Positions 18,324 to 32,051 of a stretch of DNA of 64,000 bases are shown here, one piece after another. Location: positions 62,001 through 126,000 of the forward strand of contig NZ_QLJH01000004.1 in NCBI RefSeq assembly GCF_003951315.1. Reading direction: 5' to 3'. Numbering within the stretch: position 1 is the stretch's first letter; each line of letters opens with the position of its first letter. The DNA comes from Sphingomonas sp. S-NIH.Pt15_0812. GTDB taxonomy: Bacteria; Pseudomonadota; Alphaproteobacteria; Sphingomonadales; Sphingomonadaceae. Made by a program: the position numbers and the translations under genes. The notes beneath the pieces were generated by a model. The model saw only the letters and a list, made by a program, of their open reading frames with translations. It made no database searches and was not told the origin of the DNA.

Positions 18324-18347
18324 ATACGTAACAAGGGATGCGTATGG
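18324..18347. promoter_or_regulatory. Dyad in the glgP leader
   Basis: CATACG, 12 bases, CGTATG, in the 82-base gap between mntH and glgP. It is followed by TCCCGATCCGGGA (18349-18361), a second small palindrome. Either could be an operator for the glycogen operon. Confidence 0.35.
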
Positions 18348-18396
18348 TCCCGATCCGGGATAGATACGGACACGAAACCACGATTGGGGTATCGCT

Positions 18397-20832
18397 TTGG
18401 CCACTTCGCTCGACGCTTCGACCACGCCCGTTGCCTCCACCAACCCGCTGGCCGCGGCGATCGTCGCCACCCTGGTCCAGCGCATCGGCAAGGACGAGAA
18501 GGCCGCCCGCCCGCATGACTGGCTGGCCGCGACCATCCTGACCGTCCGCAACGACATCATCCAGCGCTGGATGGAATCGACCCGCGACGCCCATGCCAAG
18601 GGGGCCAAGCGCGTCTATTATCTCAGCCTGGAATTCCTGATCGGCCGGCTGCTGCGCGACGCGCTGGCCAATCTGGGCCAGACCGGCGAGATCGCCGAGG
18701 CGTTGAAGACGCTGGGCGTCGACCTGGCCGAGATCGAGGAGATCGAGCCCGACGCCGCGCTCGGCAATGGCGGCCTGGGCCGGCTGGCGGCGTGCTTCAT
18801 GGAGAGCCTCGCCAGCCTCGACCTGCCGGCCTATGGCTATGGCATCCGCTATGTGAACGGCATGTTCCGCCAGCGGATCGATGACGGTTATCAGGTCGAA
18901 CTGCCCGAGAACTGGTTGCAGCACGGCAACCCCTGGGAGTTCGAGCGGCGCGAGAGCGCCTATTTCGTCGGCTTCGGCGGCGAGGTGGTCGGCACCGAGA
19001 CGGGCCATGTCCATTGGAAGGCCGGCGAGGCGGTGGAGGCGGTCGCGGTCGACACGCCGATGGTCGGCTGGCGCGGCAAGCGGGTCAACACCCTCCGCCT
19101 CTGGACCGCCCGCGCGATCGACCCCCTGCGGCTCGACCGGTTCAACGACGGCGATTTCGAGGGCGCGCTGGCCGGGCAGCTCCGCGCCGAGACGCTGACC
19201 CGCGTCCTCTATCCCAACGATTCGACGGCGGCGGGTCAGGAATTGCGGCTGCGGCAGGAATATTTCTTCTCCTCCGCCTCGATCCAGGACATCGTGCGCC
19301 GCCACGTCCAATATACCGGCGACATCCGCCTGCTGCCCGACAAGGCGGCGATCCAGCTCAACGACACCCACCCGGCGGTGGCGGTGGCGGAACTGATGCG
19401 GTTGCTGATCGACTTCCACGACCTCGGCTTCGACGAGGCATGGGACGTCACCCGCCGCACCTTCGGCTATACCAACCACACGCTGCTGCCCGAGGCGCTG
19501 GAAAGCTGGCCGCTGCCGCTGTTCGAGCGGCTGCTGCCGCGCCACATGCAGCTGGTCTATGCGATCAACGCCAAGCTGCTGCGCGAGGCGCGGGCGCTGG
19601 GCTCCGACGACAATGCGATCAAGGCGATCAGCCTGATCGACGAGGGCGGCGAGCGGCGCGTGCGCATGGCGAACCTGGCCTTCGCCGGCAGCCATTCGGT
19701 CAACGGCGTCGCCGCGCTCCATACCGAGCTGATGAAGCAGACGGTGTTCGCCGACCTGCACCGCCTCTATCCCGACCGGATCAACAACAAGACCAACGGC
19801 ATCACCCCGCGCCGCTGGCTGTTCGAGGCCAATCCGGGCCTGACCGGGCTGATCCGCGACGCGATCGGGCCGGATTTCTGCAACGATGTGGACCGTCTGT
19901 CGGGGCTGGAAACGCTGGCCGACGACAGCGCCTTCCAGTCCAAGTTCCAGGCGGTGAAACGCTCGAACAAGGTCGTGCTGGCGCAATGGCTGAAGGCGCA
20001 GATGGGCCTGCGCATCGATCCCGACGCGCTGTTCGACGTGCAGATCAAGCGCATCCACGAATATAAGCGCCAGCTGCTCAACATCATCGAGACGGTGGCG
20101 CTGTACGACCAGATCCGCAGCCATCCCGAACGCGACTGGACCCCGCGCGTGAAGCTGTTCGGCGGCAAGGCGGCGTCGAGCTATCACAATGCCAAGATGA
20201 TCATCAAACTGGCCAATGACGTGGCGCGGCGGATCAACGCCGACCCGGCGATCGGCGGCCTGCTCAAGGTGGCGTTCGTCCCCAACTACAACGTCTCCGT
20301 CGCCGAACGGATGATCCCGGCGGCCGACCTGTCGGAGCAGATCTCCACCGCCGGCCTGGAGGCGTCGGGCACCGGCAACATGAAGTTCGCGCTGAACGGC
20401 GCGCTGACCATCGGCACGCTGGACGGCGCGAACGTCGAAATCCGCGACCATGTCGGCGCGGAGAATATCGTGATCTTCGGCCTGACCGCCGATCAGGTCG
20501 CCGAGAAGCGCGCCCAAGGCTATGATCCGCGCGAATATATCGAACGCTCGCCCGAACTGAGCCAGGCGCTGTCGGCGATCGCCTCGGGCGTCTTCTCGCC
20601 CGACGATCCCGACCGGTACAAGGGGCTGATCGGCGGTCTCTACGACGGCGACTGGTTCATGCTCTGCGCCGATTTCGACGCTTATGCGACCGCGCAGCGC
20701 GAGGTCGACCGGCGCTGGAACGACCGCAAGGCCTGGAACCAATCCACCATCCGGAACGTTGCCCGGGTCGGCTGGTTCTCCTCTGATCGTACCATCCGGG
20801 AATATGCCAAGGATATCTGGGGAGTCCTGTGA
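18397..20832 (+). CDS. glgP: Glycogen phosphorylase
   Basis: An 811-residue GT35 enzyme releasing glucose 1-phosphate from glycogen ends. The PLP-binding lysine is K663 in ASGTGNMKFALNG, matching the position in other bacterial phosphorylases; the N-terminal YYLSLEFLIGR and ALGNGGLGRLAACF motifs are present. The start is a TTG that gives MATSLDAS and the expected length; no ATG exists at a suitable place. The stop overlaps the GTG start of glgB (GTGA). It is first in the glycogen locus, so degradation and synthesis genes are co-expressed. Confidence 0.96.
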   Translation: MATSLDASTTPVASTNPLAAAIVATLVQRIGKDEKAARPHDWLAATILTVRNDIIQRWMESTRDAHAKGAKRVYYLSLEFLIGRLLRDALANLGQTGEIAEALKTLGVDLAEIEEIEPDAALGNGGLGRLAACFMESLASLDLPAYGYGIRYVNGMFRQRIDDGYQVELPENWLQHGNPWEFERRESAYFVGFGGEVVGTETGHVHWKAGEAVEAVAVDTPMVGWRGKRVNTLRLWTARAIDPLRLDRFNDGDFEGALAGQLRAETLTRVLYPNDSTAAGQELRLRQEYFFSSASIQDIVRRHVQYTGDIRLLPDKAAIQLNDTHPAVAVAELMRLLIDFHDLGFDEAWDVTRRTFGYTNHTLLPEALESWPLPLFERLLPRHMQLVYAINAKLLREARALGSDDNAIKAISLIDEGGERRVRMANLAFAGSHSVNGVAALHTELMKQTVFADLHRLYPDRINNKTNGITPRRWLFEANPGLTGLIRDAIGPDFCNDVDRLSGLETLADDSAFQSKFQAVKRSNKVVLAQWLKAQMGLRIDPDALFDVQIKRIHEYKRQLLNIIETVALYDQIRSHPERDWTPRVKLFGGKAASSYHNAKMIIKLANDVARRINADPAIGGLLKVAFVPNYNVSVAERMIPAADLSEQISTAGLEASGTGNMKFALNGALTIGTLDGANVEIRDHVGAENIVIFGLTADQVAEKRAQGYDPREYIERSPELSQALSAIASGVFSPDDPDRYKGLIGGLYDGDWFMLCADFDAYATAQREVDRRWNDRKAWNQSTIRNVARVGWFSSDRTIREYAKDIWGVL

Positions 20833-22997
20833 ACCCACCAAGTGACGCCATCATCGCCCTGGTCGAGGGGCGTCACGACGATCCCTTTTCGCTTCTGGGT
20901 GTGTTTCCCGGTCCGGACGGCGCATTCGCCCGGACCTGGATAGCCGGAGCCGAAAAGGTCGAGGCGATCGGCCCGGACGGCCGGTCGCTGGGAACGCTGG
21001 AGCCGGTGCACGACGCCGGCATCTTCGAAGGCCCGATCGCCGGCGAACCCGGCCCCACCACCTATCGCGCGACGCGCGGCGAGGCGGAATGGCAGGTCGT
21101 CGATCCCTACAGCTTCGGTCCCGTGCTCGGCCCGCTCGACGAATACCTCTTCGCCGAGGGGACGCACCACCGCCTATGGGATCGGATGGGCGCCCATCGG
21201 ATCGAGCATCAGGGCGTCGAGGGGATGCACTTCGCGGTCTGGGCGCCCAATGCCAGCCGCGTGTCGCTGGTCGGCGGCTTCAACCATTGGGACGGCCGCC
21301 ACCATGTCATGCGGCGGCGCGGCAGCGTCGGGGTATGGGAGATCTTCATCCCCGGTCTGGGCGCGGGCGAGCCGTACAAGTTCGAGATCCTGTCGCAGGG
21401 CGGCGCGCTGTTGCCGCAAAAGGCCGATCCCTTCGCCTTCGCCGCCGAATTGCGGCCGCGCACCGCCTCGCTGACCACCGGGCCGTTCCAGCACCAGTGG
21501 CAGGACGGGGGGCATCGCGAACATTGGGCCTCGGTCGATCCGCGCCGCGTGCCGATCAGCATCTACGAGGTCCATGCCGGCTCCTGGGACAAGGACGAGA
21601 ATGGCTGGTTCCTGAGCTGGGACCAGTTGGTCGAGCGGCTGATCCCCTATGTGGTCGATCTGGGCTTCACCCATATCGAGTTCATGCCGATCACCGAACA
21701 CCCCTATGACCCGTCCTGGGGCTATCAGACGACGGGCCTCTATGCGCCGTCCGCCCGGTTCGGCGATCATGAGGGGTTCGCCCGCTTCGTCGATGCCGCG
21801 CACCAGGCCGGGATCGGCGTGCTGCTCGACTGGGTGCCCGCGCATTTTCCGCTCGACGCGCATGGCCTGGCCCGTTTCGACGGAACCGCGCTCTACGAGC
21901 ATGACGATCCGCGGCTCGGCTATCATCCCGACTGGAACACCGCGATCTATAATTTCGGCCGGCGCGAGGTGTCGAGCTACCTCGTCAACAACGCGCTGTT
22001 CTGGGCCGAGCGCTATCATATCGACGGCCTGCGCGTCGATGCGGTCGCCTCGATGCTCTACCGGGATTATAGCCGCAAGGCGGGCGAGTGGATTCCGAAC
22101 GACCAGGGCGGGCGCGAGAATTGGGAGGCGGTGGAGTTCCTGCGCGCCACCAACCGCGCCGTCTATGGCGAGCATCCCGGCATCTTCACCGTCGCCGAGG
22201 AATCGACCAGCTGGCCGGGCGTCTCGCAACCCGCGCCGCCGCCGGGCGAGCGGAATGGCGGGCTGGGCTTCGGCTTCAAGTGGAACATGGGCTGGATGCA
22301 CGATACGCTCCAGTACATGGCGCGCGAGCCCATCTATCGCCAGCATCATCATGGCGAGATCACCTTCGGCCTGGTCTACAGCTTCAGCGAGAATTTCGTC
22401 CTGCCGCTCAGCCATGACGAAGTGGTCCACGGCAAGGGGTCGCTCCTGGCCAAGATGCCCGGCGACGACTGGCAGCAATTCGCCAATCTGCGGCTCTATT
22501 ATGCCTTCATGTGGGGCTATCCCGGCAAGAAGCTGCTGTTCATGGGGCAGGAATTCGCGCAGCGCGCCGAATGGTCGGAGGAGCGCGCGCTCGATTGGGG
22601 CCTCCGGTACAGCCACGCGCATGAGGGCGTGCGCAACCTGGTCCGCGACCTCAACCGCGTCTATCGCGAAACGCCCGCGCTCCATGCGCGCGATTGCGAG
22701 GGCGAAGGGTTCGAATGGCTGGTCGCCGACGATTCCGCCAATTCGGTCTTCGCCTGGCTGCGCAAGGCACCGGGCGAGCCACCGGTCGCGGTCATCACCA
22801 ACATGACGCCGATCGCGCGCGCCCCCTATCGCCTCCCGCTGCCCCATGACGGCCGGTGGACGGAGGTGCTGAACTCCGACGCGGGCGAATATTGGGGTTC
22901 GGGCCTGGGCAATCTGGGCGGGATCGAGGCGAAGGACGGGATCGGCTGGGTTACCCTGCCGCCGCTCGCCACGATCATGCTGCGCTTCGACGGTTGA
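20829..22997 (+). CDS. glgB: 1,4-alpha-glucan branching enzyme
   Basis: A 722-residue GH13 branching enzyme that introduces alpha-1,6 branches into glycogen. It has an N-terminal CBM48-type region (about 100-200, [18 protein letters not shown]), the catalytic barrel with nucleophile D404 (GLRVDAVAS), acid/base E458 (VAEES) and the [10 protein letters not shown] motif, and a C-terminal beta domain. Start is GTG, overlapping the glgP stop by four bases, with GGGGAG upstream. A hairpin follows the stop, separating it from glgC. Confidence 0.96.
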   Translation: MNPPSDAIIALVEGRHDDPFSLLGVFPGPDGAFARTWIAGAEKVEAIGPDGRSLGTLEPVHDAGIFEGPIAGEPGPTTYRATRGEAEWQVVDPYSFGPVLGPLDEYLFAEGTHHRLWDRMGAHRIEHQGVEGMHFAVWAPNASRVSLVGGFNHWDGRHHVMRRRGSVGVWEIFIPGLGAGEPYKFEILSQGGALLPQKADPFAFAAELRPRTASLTTGPFQHQWQDGGHREHWASVDPRRVPISIYEVHAGSWDKDENGWFLSWDQLVERLIPYVVDLGFTHIEFMPITEHPYDPSWGYQTTGLYAPSARFGDHEGFARFVDAAHQAGIGVLLDWVPAHFPLDAHGLARFDGTALYEHDDPRLGYHPDWNTAIYNFGRREVSSYLVNNALFWAERYHIDGLRVDAVASMLYRDYSRKAGEWIPNDQGGRENWEAVEFLRATNRAVYGEHPGIFTVAEESTSWPGVSQPAPPPGERNGGLGFGFKWNMGWMHDTLQYMAREPIYRQHHHGEITFGLVYSFSENFVLPLSHDEVVHGKGSLLAKMPGDDWQQFANLRLYYAFMWGYPGKKLLFMGQEFAQRAEWSEERALDWGLRYSHAHEGVRNLVRDLNRVYRETPALHARDCEGEGFEWLVADDSANSVFAWLRKAPGEPPVAVITNMTPIARAPYRLPLPHDGRWTEVLNSDAGEYWGSGLGNLGGIEAKDGIGWVTLPPLATIMLRFDG

Positions 22998-23000
22998 ACG

Positions 23001-23027
23001 GGACCGGGGTCGTATCGATCCCGGTCC
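23001..23027 (+). terminator. Intercistronic hairpin after glgB
   Basis: GGACCGGG (23001-23008) pairs perfectly with CCCGGTCC (23020-23027). No T-run. It may reduce read-through or protect the glgPB transcript end. Confidence 0.5.
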
Positions 23028-23187
23028 GCCTCCCCATTCCTCTGTCCGATGTTCCCGCCATGACCTAGCCGCCCCCTCCCCCGGTTTCCGACCGGAACCG
23101 ACGCAAAAACATCGAAGAACGGGGCGGCCGTCCCTCGACAGTGACCCTTCCGGGTGGAACAGTGCCGCCGAGACAGGAGGGACGAGG

Positions 23188-24450
23188 ATGGATCATCGCA
23201 GGGGGCAGCCGCTGGCACGCGACGCCATGGCCTATGTACTGGCGGGAGGGCGCGGCAGCCGGTTGTACGAGATGACCGACACGCGCGCGAAGCCCGCCGT
23301 CTATTTCGGCGGCAAGTCGCGCATCATCGACTTCGCGCTGTCGAACGCGATCAACTCGGGCATCCGCCGCATCGGCGTGGCGACCCAGTACAAGGCGCAT
23401 TCGCTGATCCGCCATTTGCAGCGCGGCTGGAACTTCCTGCGGCCGGAGCGCAACGAAAGCTTCGACATCCTCCCCGCCTCGCAGCGCGTCTCGGAATTCC
23501 AGTGGTATGAGGGCACCGCCGACGCGGTGTTCCAGAATATCGACATCATCGAAAGCTATGGTCCGGAGTTCATGGTCATCCTGGCGGGCGACCATATCTA
23601 CAAGATGGACTATGAGATCATGCTCCAGCAGCATTGCGACAGTGGCGCCGACGTCACCGTCGCCTGCATGGAGGTGCCGCGCATGGAGGCGGTCGGCTTC
23701 GGCGTGATGCATGTCGACGAACGCGACCGGATCGTCGATTTCGTCGAGAAGCCCGCCGATCCCCCCGCCATTCCCGGCCAGCCCGATGTCGCGCTCGCCA
23801 GCCTGGGCATCTATGTCTTCGCGACCAAGTTCCTGATCGAGGAACTCCGCCGCGATGCCGCGACGCCCGGCTCCAGCCGCGATTTCGGCAAGGACATCAT
23901 CCCCTATCTGGTCAAGCACGGCACCGCCCAGGCGCACCGGTTCGGCGCGTCCTGCGTGCGGTCGGAGTCGGAGATCAGCGCCTATTGGCGCGATGTCGGC
24001 ACGATCGACGCCTATTGGGAGGCGAATATCGACCTGACCGATGTCGTCCCCGCGCTCGACCTGTACGAGAAGAGCTGGCCGCTCTGGACCTATTCGGAGA
24101 TCACGCCGCCCGCCAAGTTCGTCCACGACATCGACGGCCGGCGCGGCAGCGCGGTGGCCAGCCTGGTGTCGGGCAATTGCATCGTGTCGGGCGCGTCGAT
24201 CAACCGCTCGCTGCTGTCGACCGGCACGCGCGCGCACAGCTTCTCGATGCTCGACGAGGCGGTGGTGCTGCCCAATTGCCATATCGGGCGCGGCGCGCGG
24301 CTGCGCCGGGTGGTGATCGATGCCGGCGTGCAGATCCCCAACGGCCTGGTGGTCGGCGACGATCCCGAGCTGGACGCCGGCCGCTTCCGCCGCACCGACA
24401 AGGGCATCTGCCTCATCACCCAGCCGATGATCGACCGGCTGACCGCGTGA
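23188..24450 (+). CDS. glgC: Glucose-1-phosphate adenylyltransferase
   Basis: A 420-residue ADP-glucose pyrophosphorylase, the committed step of bacterial glycogen synthesis. The nucleotide-binding start [16 protein letters not shown] (about 15-30) with K35 ([11 protein letters not shown]) is present, the central catalytic domain contains the GTADAVFQN segment, and the C-terminal part is the left-handed beta-helix allosteric domain. Start is firm: AGGAGGGACGAGG directly precedes the ATG. It lies 190 bases after glgB and 340 bases before glgA, so it may have its own promoter. Confidence 0.96.
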   Translation: MDHRRGQPLARDAMAYVLAGGRGSRLYEMTDTRAKPAVYFGGKSRIIDFALSNAINSGIRRIGVATQYKAHSLIRHLQRGWNFLRPERNESFDILPASQRVSEFQWYEGTADAVFQNIDIIESYGPEFMVILAGDHIYKMDYEIMLQQHCDSGADVTVACMEVPRMEAVGFGVMHVDERDRIVDFVEKPADPPAIPGQPDVALASLGIYVFATKFLIEELRRDAATPGSSRDFGKDIIPYLVKHGTAQAHRFGASCVRSESEISAYWRDVGTIDAYWEANIDLTDVVPALDLYEKSWPLWTYSEITPPAKFVHDIDGRRGSAVASLVSGNCIVSGASINRSLLSTGTRAHSFSMLDEAVVLPNCHIGRGARLRRVVIDAGVQIPNGLVVGDDPELDAGRFRRTDKGICLITQPMIDRLTA

Positions 24451-24790
24451 GGGGGATACTCAGGCGGACGGTTGCGTCTTTCCGAACGCATGATGCTGCG
24501 GGGAGCCGCCCCTTCTCCGACGCGACCACCCCGGCGACGGCGAGCCCCCTGTTCAAGTCGGGTGAGTATGGCGGCATGGGCTTGCGCTCCTGCGGACGCA
24601 GGAGCCTAGAGCCAAGCAAAACGACGCCTTATGGGATGCGCAACCCTGGACTCCTGCGTTCGCCGGAGCACGGTGGCCACTCTCGCAAAGGTCTAGCCTC
24701 CGCCGGGGTGGCCAAGTGTCTCGCGGCGGTTCCGCTTCCGCCAAGACGTCCGATGACGACCCCGCACACAGCCCCATGTCAGGCCCGATC
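24451..24790. other. 340-bp gap between glgC and glgA, holding a repeat
   Basis: Contains family A repeat copy 2 (24584-24673) and a flank with GCAAAGGTCTAGCC. No gene is supported. In-frame codons upstream of glgA (GTG at 24716, ATG at 24776) are not family-like. Confidence 0.6.
24584..24673. repeat. Repeat family A, copy 2 (90 bp)
   Basis: Begins GCGCTCCTGCGGACGCAGGAG, has the core AGAGCCAAGCAAAACGACG and ends CTCCTGCGTTCGCCGGAGCACGG-like. Exactly the same length and orientation of core as the copies at 11034 and 45615. It sits in the glycogen locus and would appear in the transcript. Confidence 0.85.
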
Positions 24791-29707
<4,917 letters not shown>

Positions 29708-29711
<4 letters not shown>

Positions 29712-31258
29712 GACGTGGCCTGACCCTCGCCGCCACCGCCGGCCTGATGGCCGCCTCCCCCGCTACCGCCCAGACCAGTCCGACCGCCATGCCCCCCTCG
29801 CCCGCGCAGATCTTCGGTCCGCTCTACCAGGCGGTGGAGATGCGTCGGATCTTCCCCGATTCGAAGACCTTCGCCGATGCGGTGCCGAAGCGACCGGCCG
29901 CCGCGATCATGGCCGCCTATCGCGCCTGCGCCTGTGACGACGATGCGGGCCTGCGCCGGTTCGTCGCGGCGCATTTCGCGCTCGCTCCCGACGCCGCGCC
30001 GCGCCCGCAGGAGAAGCTGCCCCTGATCGCGCATATCGACCGACTATGGCCGCAACTGACCCGCACCACGCCGACCGTGCCGCCCGGCGCCTCCGCCCTG
30101 CCGCTGCCCCGCCCCTATGTCGTGCCCGGCGGGCGCTTCCGCGAGATGTATTACTGGGACAGCTGGTTCACCATGCTGGGTCTGCAAGCCTCGGGGCAGC
30201 AGCGGCTGGTCGAGGACATGATCGTCGATTTCGGCAGCCTGATCGATCGCTACGGCCATATCCCCAACGGCACGCGCAGCTATTATCTCAGCCGGTCGCA
30301 GCCGCCCTTCTTCTACCTGATCGCGGCCATGTCCCGCGACCCCGCGACGCTCGCCACCCGCACCCGCCAGCTCCGCGCCGAACATGACTGGTGGATGCGC
30401 GGGGCCCAGGGGCTGCCCCCCGGCGGCGAAACGGCGCGCGTCGTGCGGCTGGCCGACGGCACGCTGCTCAATCGCTATTGGGACGATCGCGACGATCCGC
30501 GCGACGAAAGCTATCGCGAGGATGCCGAACTGGCGGCGGCGACACCGGATCGCGATCCGCGCCAGCTGTATCGCGACCTGCGCGCGGCGGCGGAAAGCGG
30601 CTGGGACTTTTCCTCGCGCTGGCTGGGCGACCGGCGCACGCTGGCGACGATCCGCACGACGCGGCTGCTGCCGGTCGACCTCAACAGCCTGATGGTCGGG
30701 ATGGAACGCGCGCTGGCCGACCAGTACCGGGCGCTGGGCGATCGCAAGGCGGCCGAGGCCTTCGCCCGACAGGCCGAGGCGCGCGCCACCGCGATCCGTC
30801 GCTGGATGTGGAATGGCCGCTTCTTCGCCGACTACGACCTGGACGCCAGGACGGTATCGGACCAGCCGACCGCCGCCATGACCTTTCCGCTGTTCACCGC
30901 CATCGCCACGCCCGACCAGGCGCGCGGCGTGGCGGCGGCGCTGGCCCCGCTGATCGGCGAGGGCGGCGTCCGCACCACGCCGGTCGCCTCGGGCCAGCAA
31001 TGGGACGATCCCAATGGCTGGGCGCCGCTGCAATGGGTCGCGATCGCCGGCCTGCGCCGCTATGGCCTGGCCGCCCCCGCCGACCGGATCAAGGCGGGCT
31101 GGCTGGCCACGGTGAAGCGCGAATATACCGCTTCGGGCAAGCTGCTGGAGAAATACGACGTCACCGAGCGCAAGCCCGGCGGCGGCGGCGAATATCCGAC
31201 CCAGGACGGGTTCGGCTGGACCAACGGCGTGACGCGGGCGCTACTGGCGGAGCGGTAG
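29708..31258 (+). CDS. treA: Exported alpha,alpha-trehalase (GH37)
   Basis: A 516-residue GH37 trehalase that splits trehalose into two glucose units. Signature 1 PGGRFREMYYWDSW is at 140-153 and signature 2 QWDDPNGWAP around 431. The catalytic acid is D300 (SGWDFSSRW) and the base E495 (GGGGEYPTQDGFGW). A signal peptide (MRRGLTLAATAGLMAASPATAQ) indicates a periplasmic enzyme. The GTG start overlaps the glgX stop by four bases, so it is translated as the last gene of the glycogen operon; that position for an exported enzyme is unusual. Confidence 0.93.
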
Positions 31259-31276
31259 GCGCATCCGTCCCCGGCG

Positions 31277-31780
31277 TTAGCGCAACCGGCGCACGCGTAC
31301 CGCGCGTCGTCCCGGCGCGCTCGCGACATAGCTGCCCAACGTCCCGGCCTTGATCGTCACCTCGTCGCCCTTGCGGAGCGGCACCATCACGGCTTCGGTC
31401 GAATCCCATGATCCGCCCCCCTCGACCCGGAACCGGAACATCCCGCCGGGCAAGCTGCTGACATCCTCGACGCGGCCGACGAGCTGACGCAGCGGCTCGT
31501 CATCCTCGCCTTGCCCGAACAGGCGGATCGACGGCAGCGAGAAGCCGAACAGCGACCGTTTCGCCTGGCGGACCTCGGCCCGGTCCAGCACCACCACATC
31601 CTTGCGGCGACGCGCATCGTCTAGCGACGCCGCCGCCCGATCGAAACAGGCCAGCCGTTCCGCATCGGCAGCGATCCGCCGGCACGCCGTCAGTTGATCG
31701 AACGCGCCATCAGCGGACGACGACGGCGCCCCTCCTTGCACGACCAGAGCGGCCGCCATGACCATGTTCAGCATGCACAT
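31277..31780 (-). CDS. Small secreted protein of unknown function
   Basis: About 167 residues with an N-terminal hydrophobic segment (MLNMVMAAALVVQGG) that looks like a signal peptide, then the motif CRRIAADAERLACFDRA. This C-x(n)-I-x-D-xx-RLAC-[FY]-D pattern is found in many small proteobacterial envelope proteins of unknown role. The rest is beta-rich with a basic C-terminus (RRAVRVRRLR). The exact start is uncertain (two near methionines). It is convergent with the trehalase gene, only 18 bases away, and divergent from the TonB receptor. Confidence 0.7.
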   Translation of the reverse strand: MCMLNMVMAAALVVQGGAPSSSADGAFDQLTACRRIAADAERLACFDRAAASLDDARRRKDVVVLDRAEVRQAKRSLFGFSLPSIRLFGQGEDDEPLRQLVGRVEDVSSLPGGMFRFRVEGGGSWDSTEAVMVPLRKGDEVTIKAGTLGSYVASAPGRRAVRVRRLR

Positions 31781-32051
31781 CCAATTATCATCGCGAAAAA
31801 GGCGAATGCGGCAGAATTACCTACCAATAGCATCATCATGCTGACATTCCTTGGTTACCATGGCAAATACAATTAGGTAAGCCTCGATGCCTTAGTTGCT
31901 CAAAGGCAACACAAATTTGCTTTTTTGCTGATAAATTTCAATGAGAATTCGACAAGATCGGCGCGTCGCGTATGTTTCCCGCATCCTAGCGTCGAAAGCT
32001 CGCAGGTGATCGTCAATTCCAGATCGACGGTAAAAAGGGATCCAAATTTTG

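Noticed and set aside
18289..20841. An 850-codon minus-strand open frame opposite glgP
   Set aside because: glgP is unambiguous by motif and length; the antisense frame has low-complexity composition.
31920..31965. Fur-box-like AT-rich stretch (GATAAATTTCAATGAGAATTC-like) upstream of the TonB receptor
   Set aside because: It has no convincing dyad symmetry and only partial resemblance to the consensus, so it is not listed as a site.
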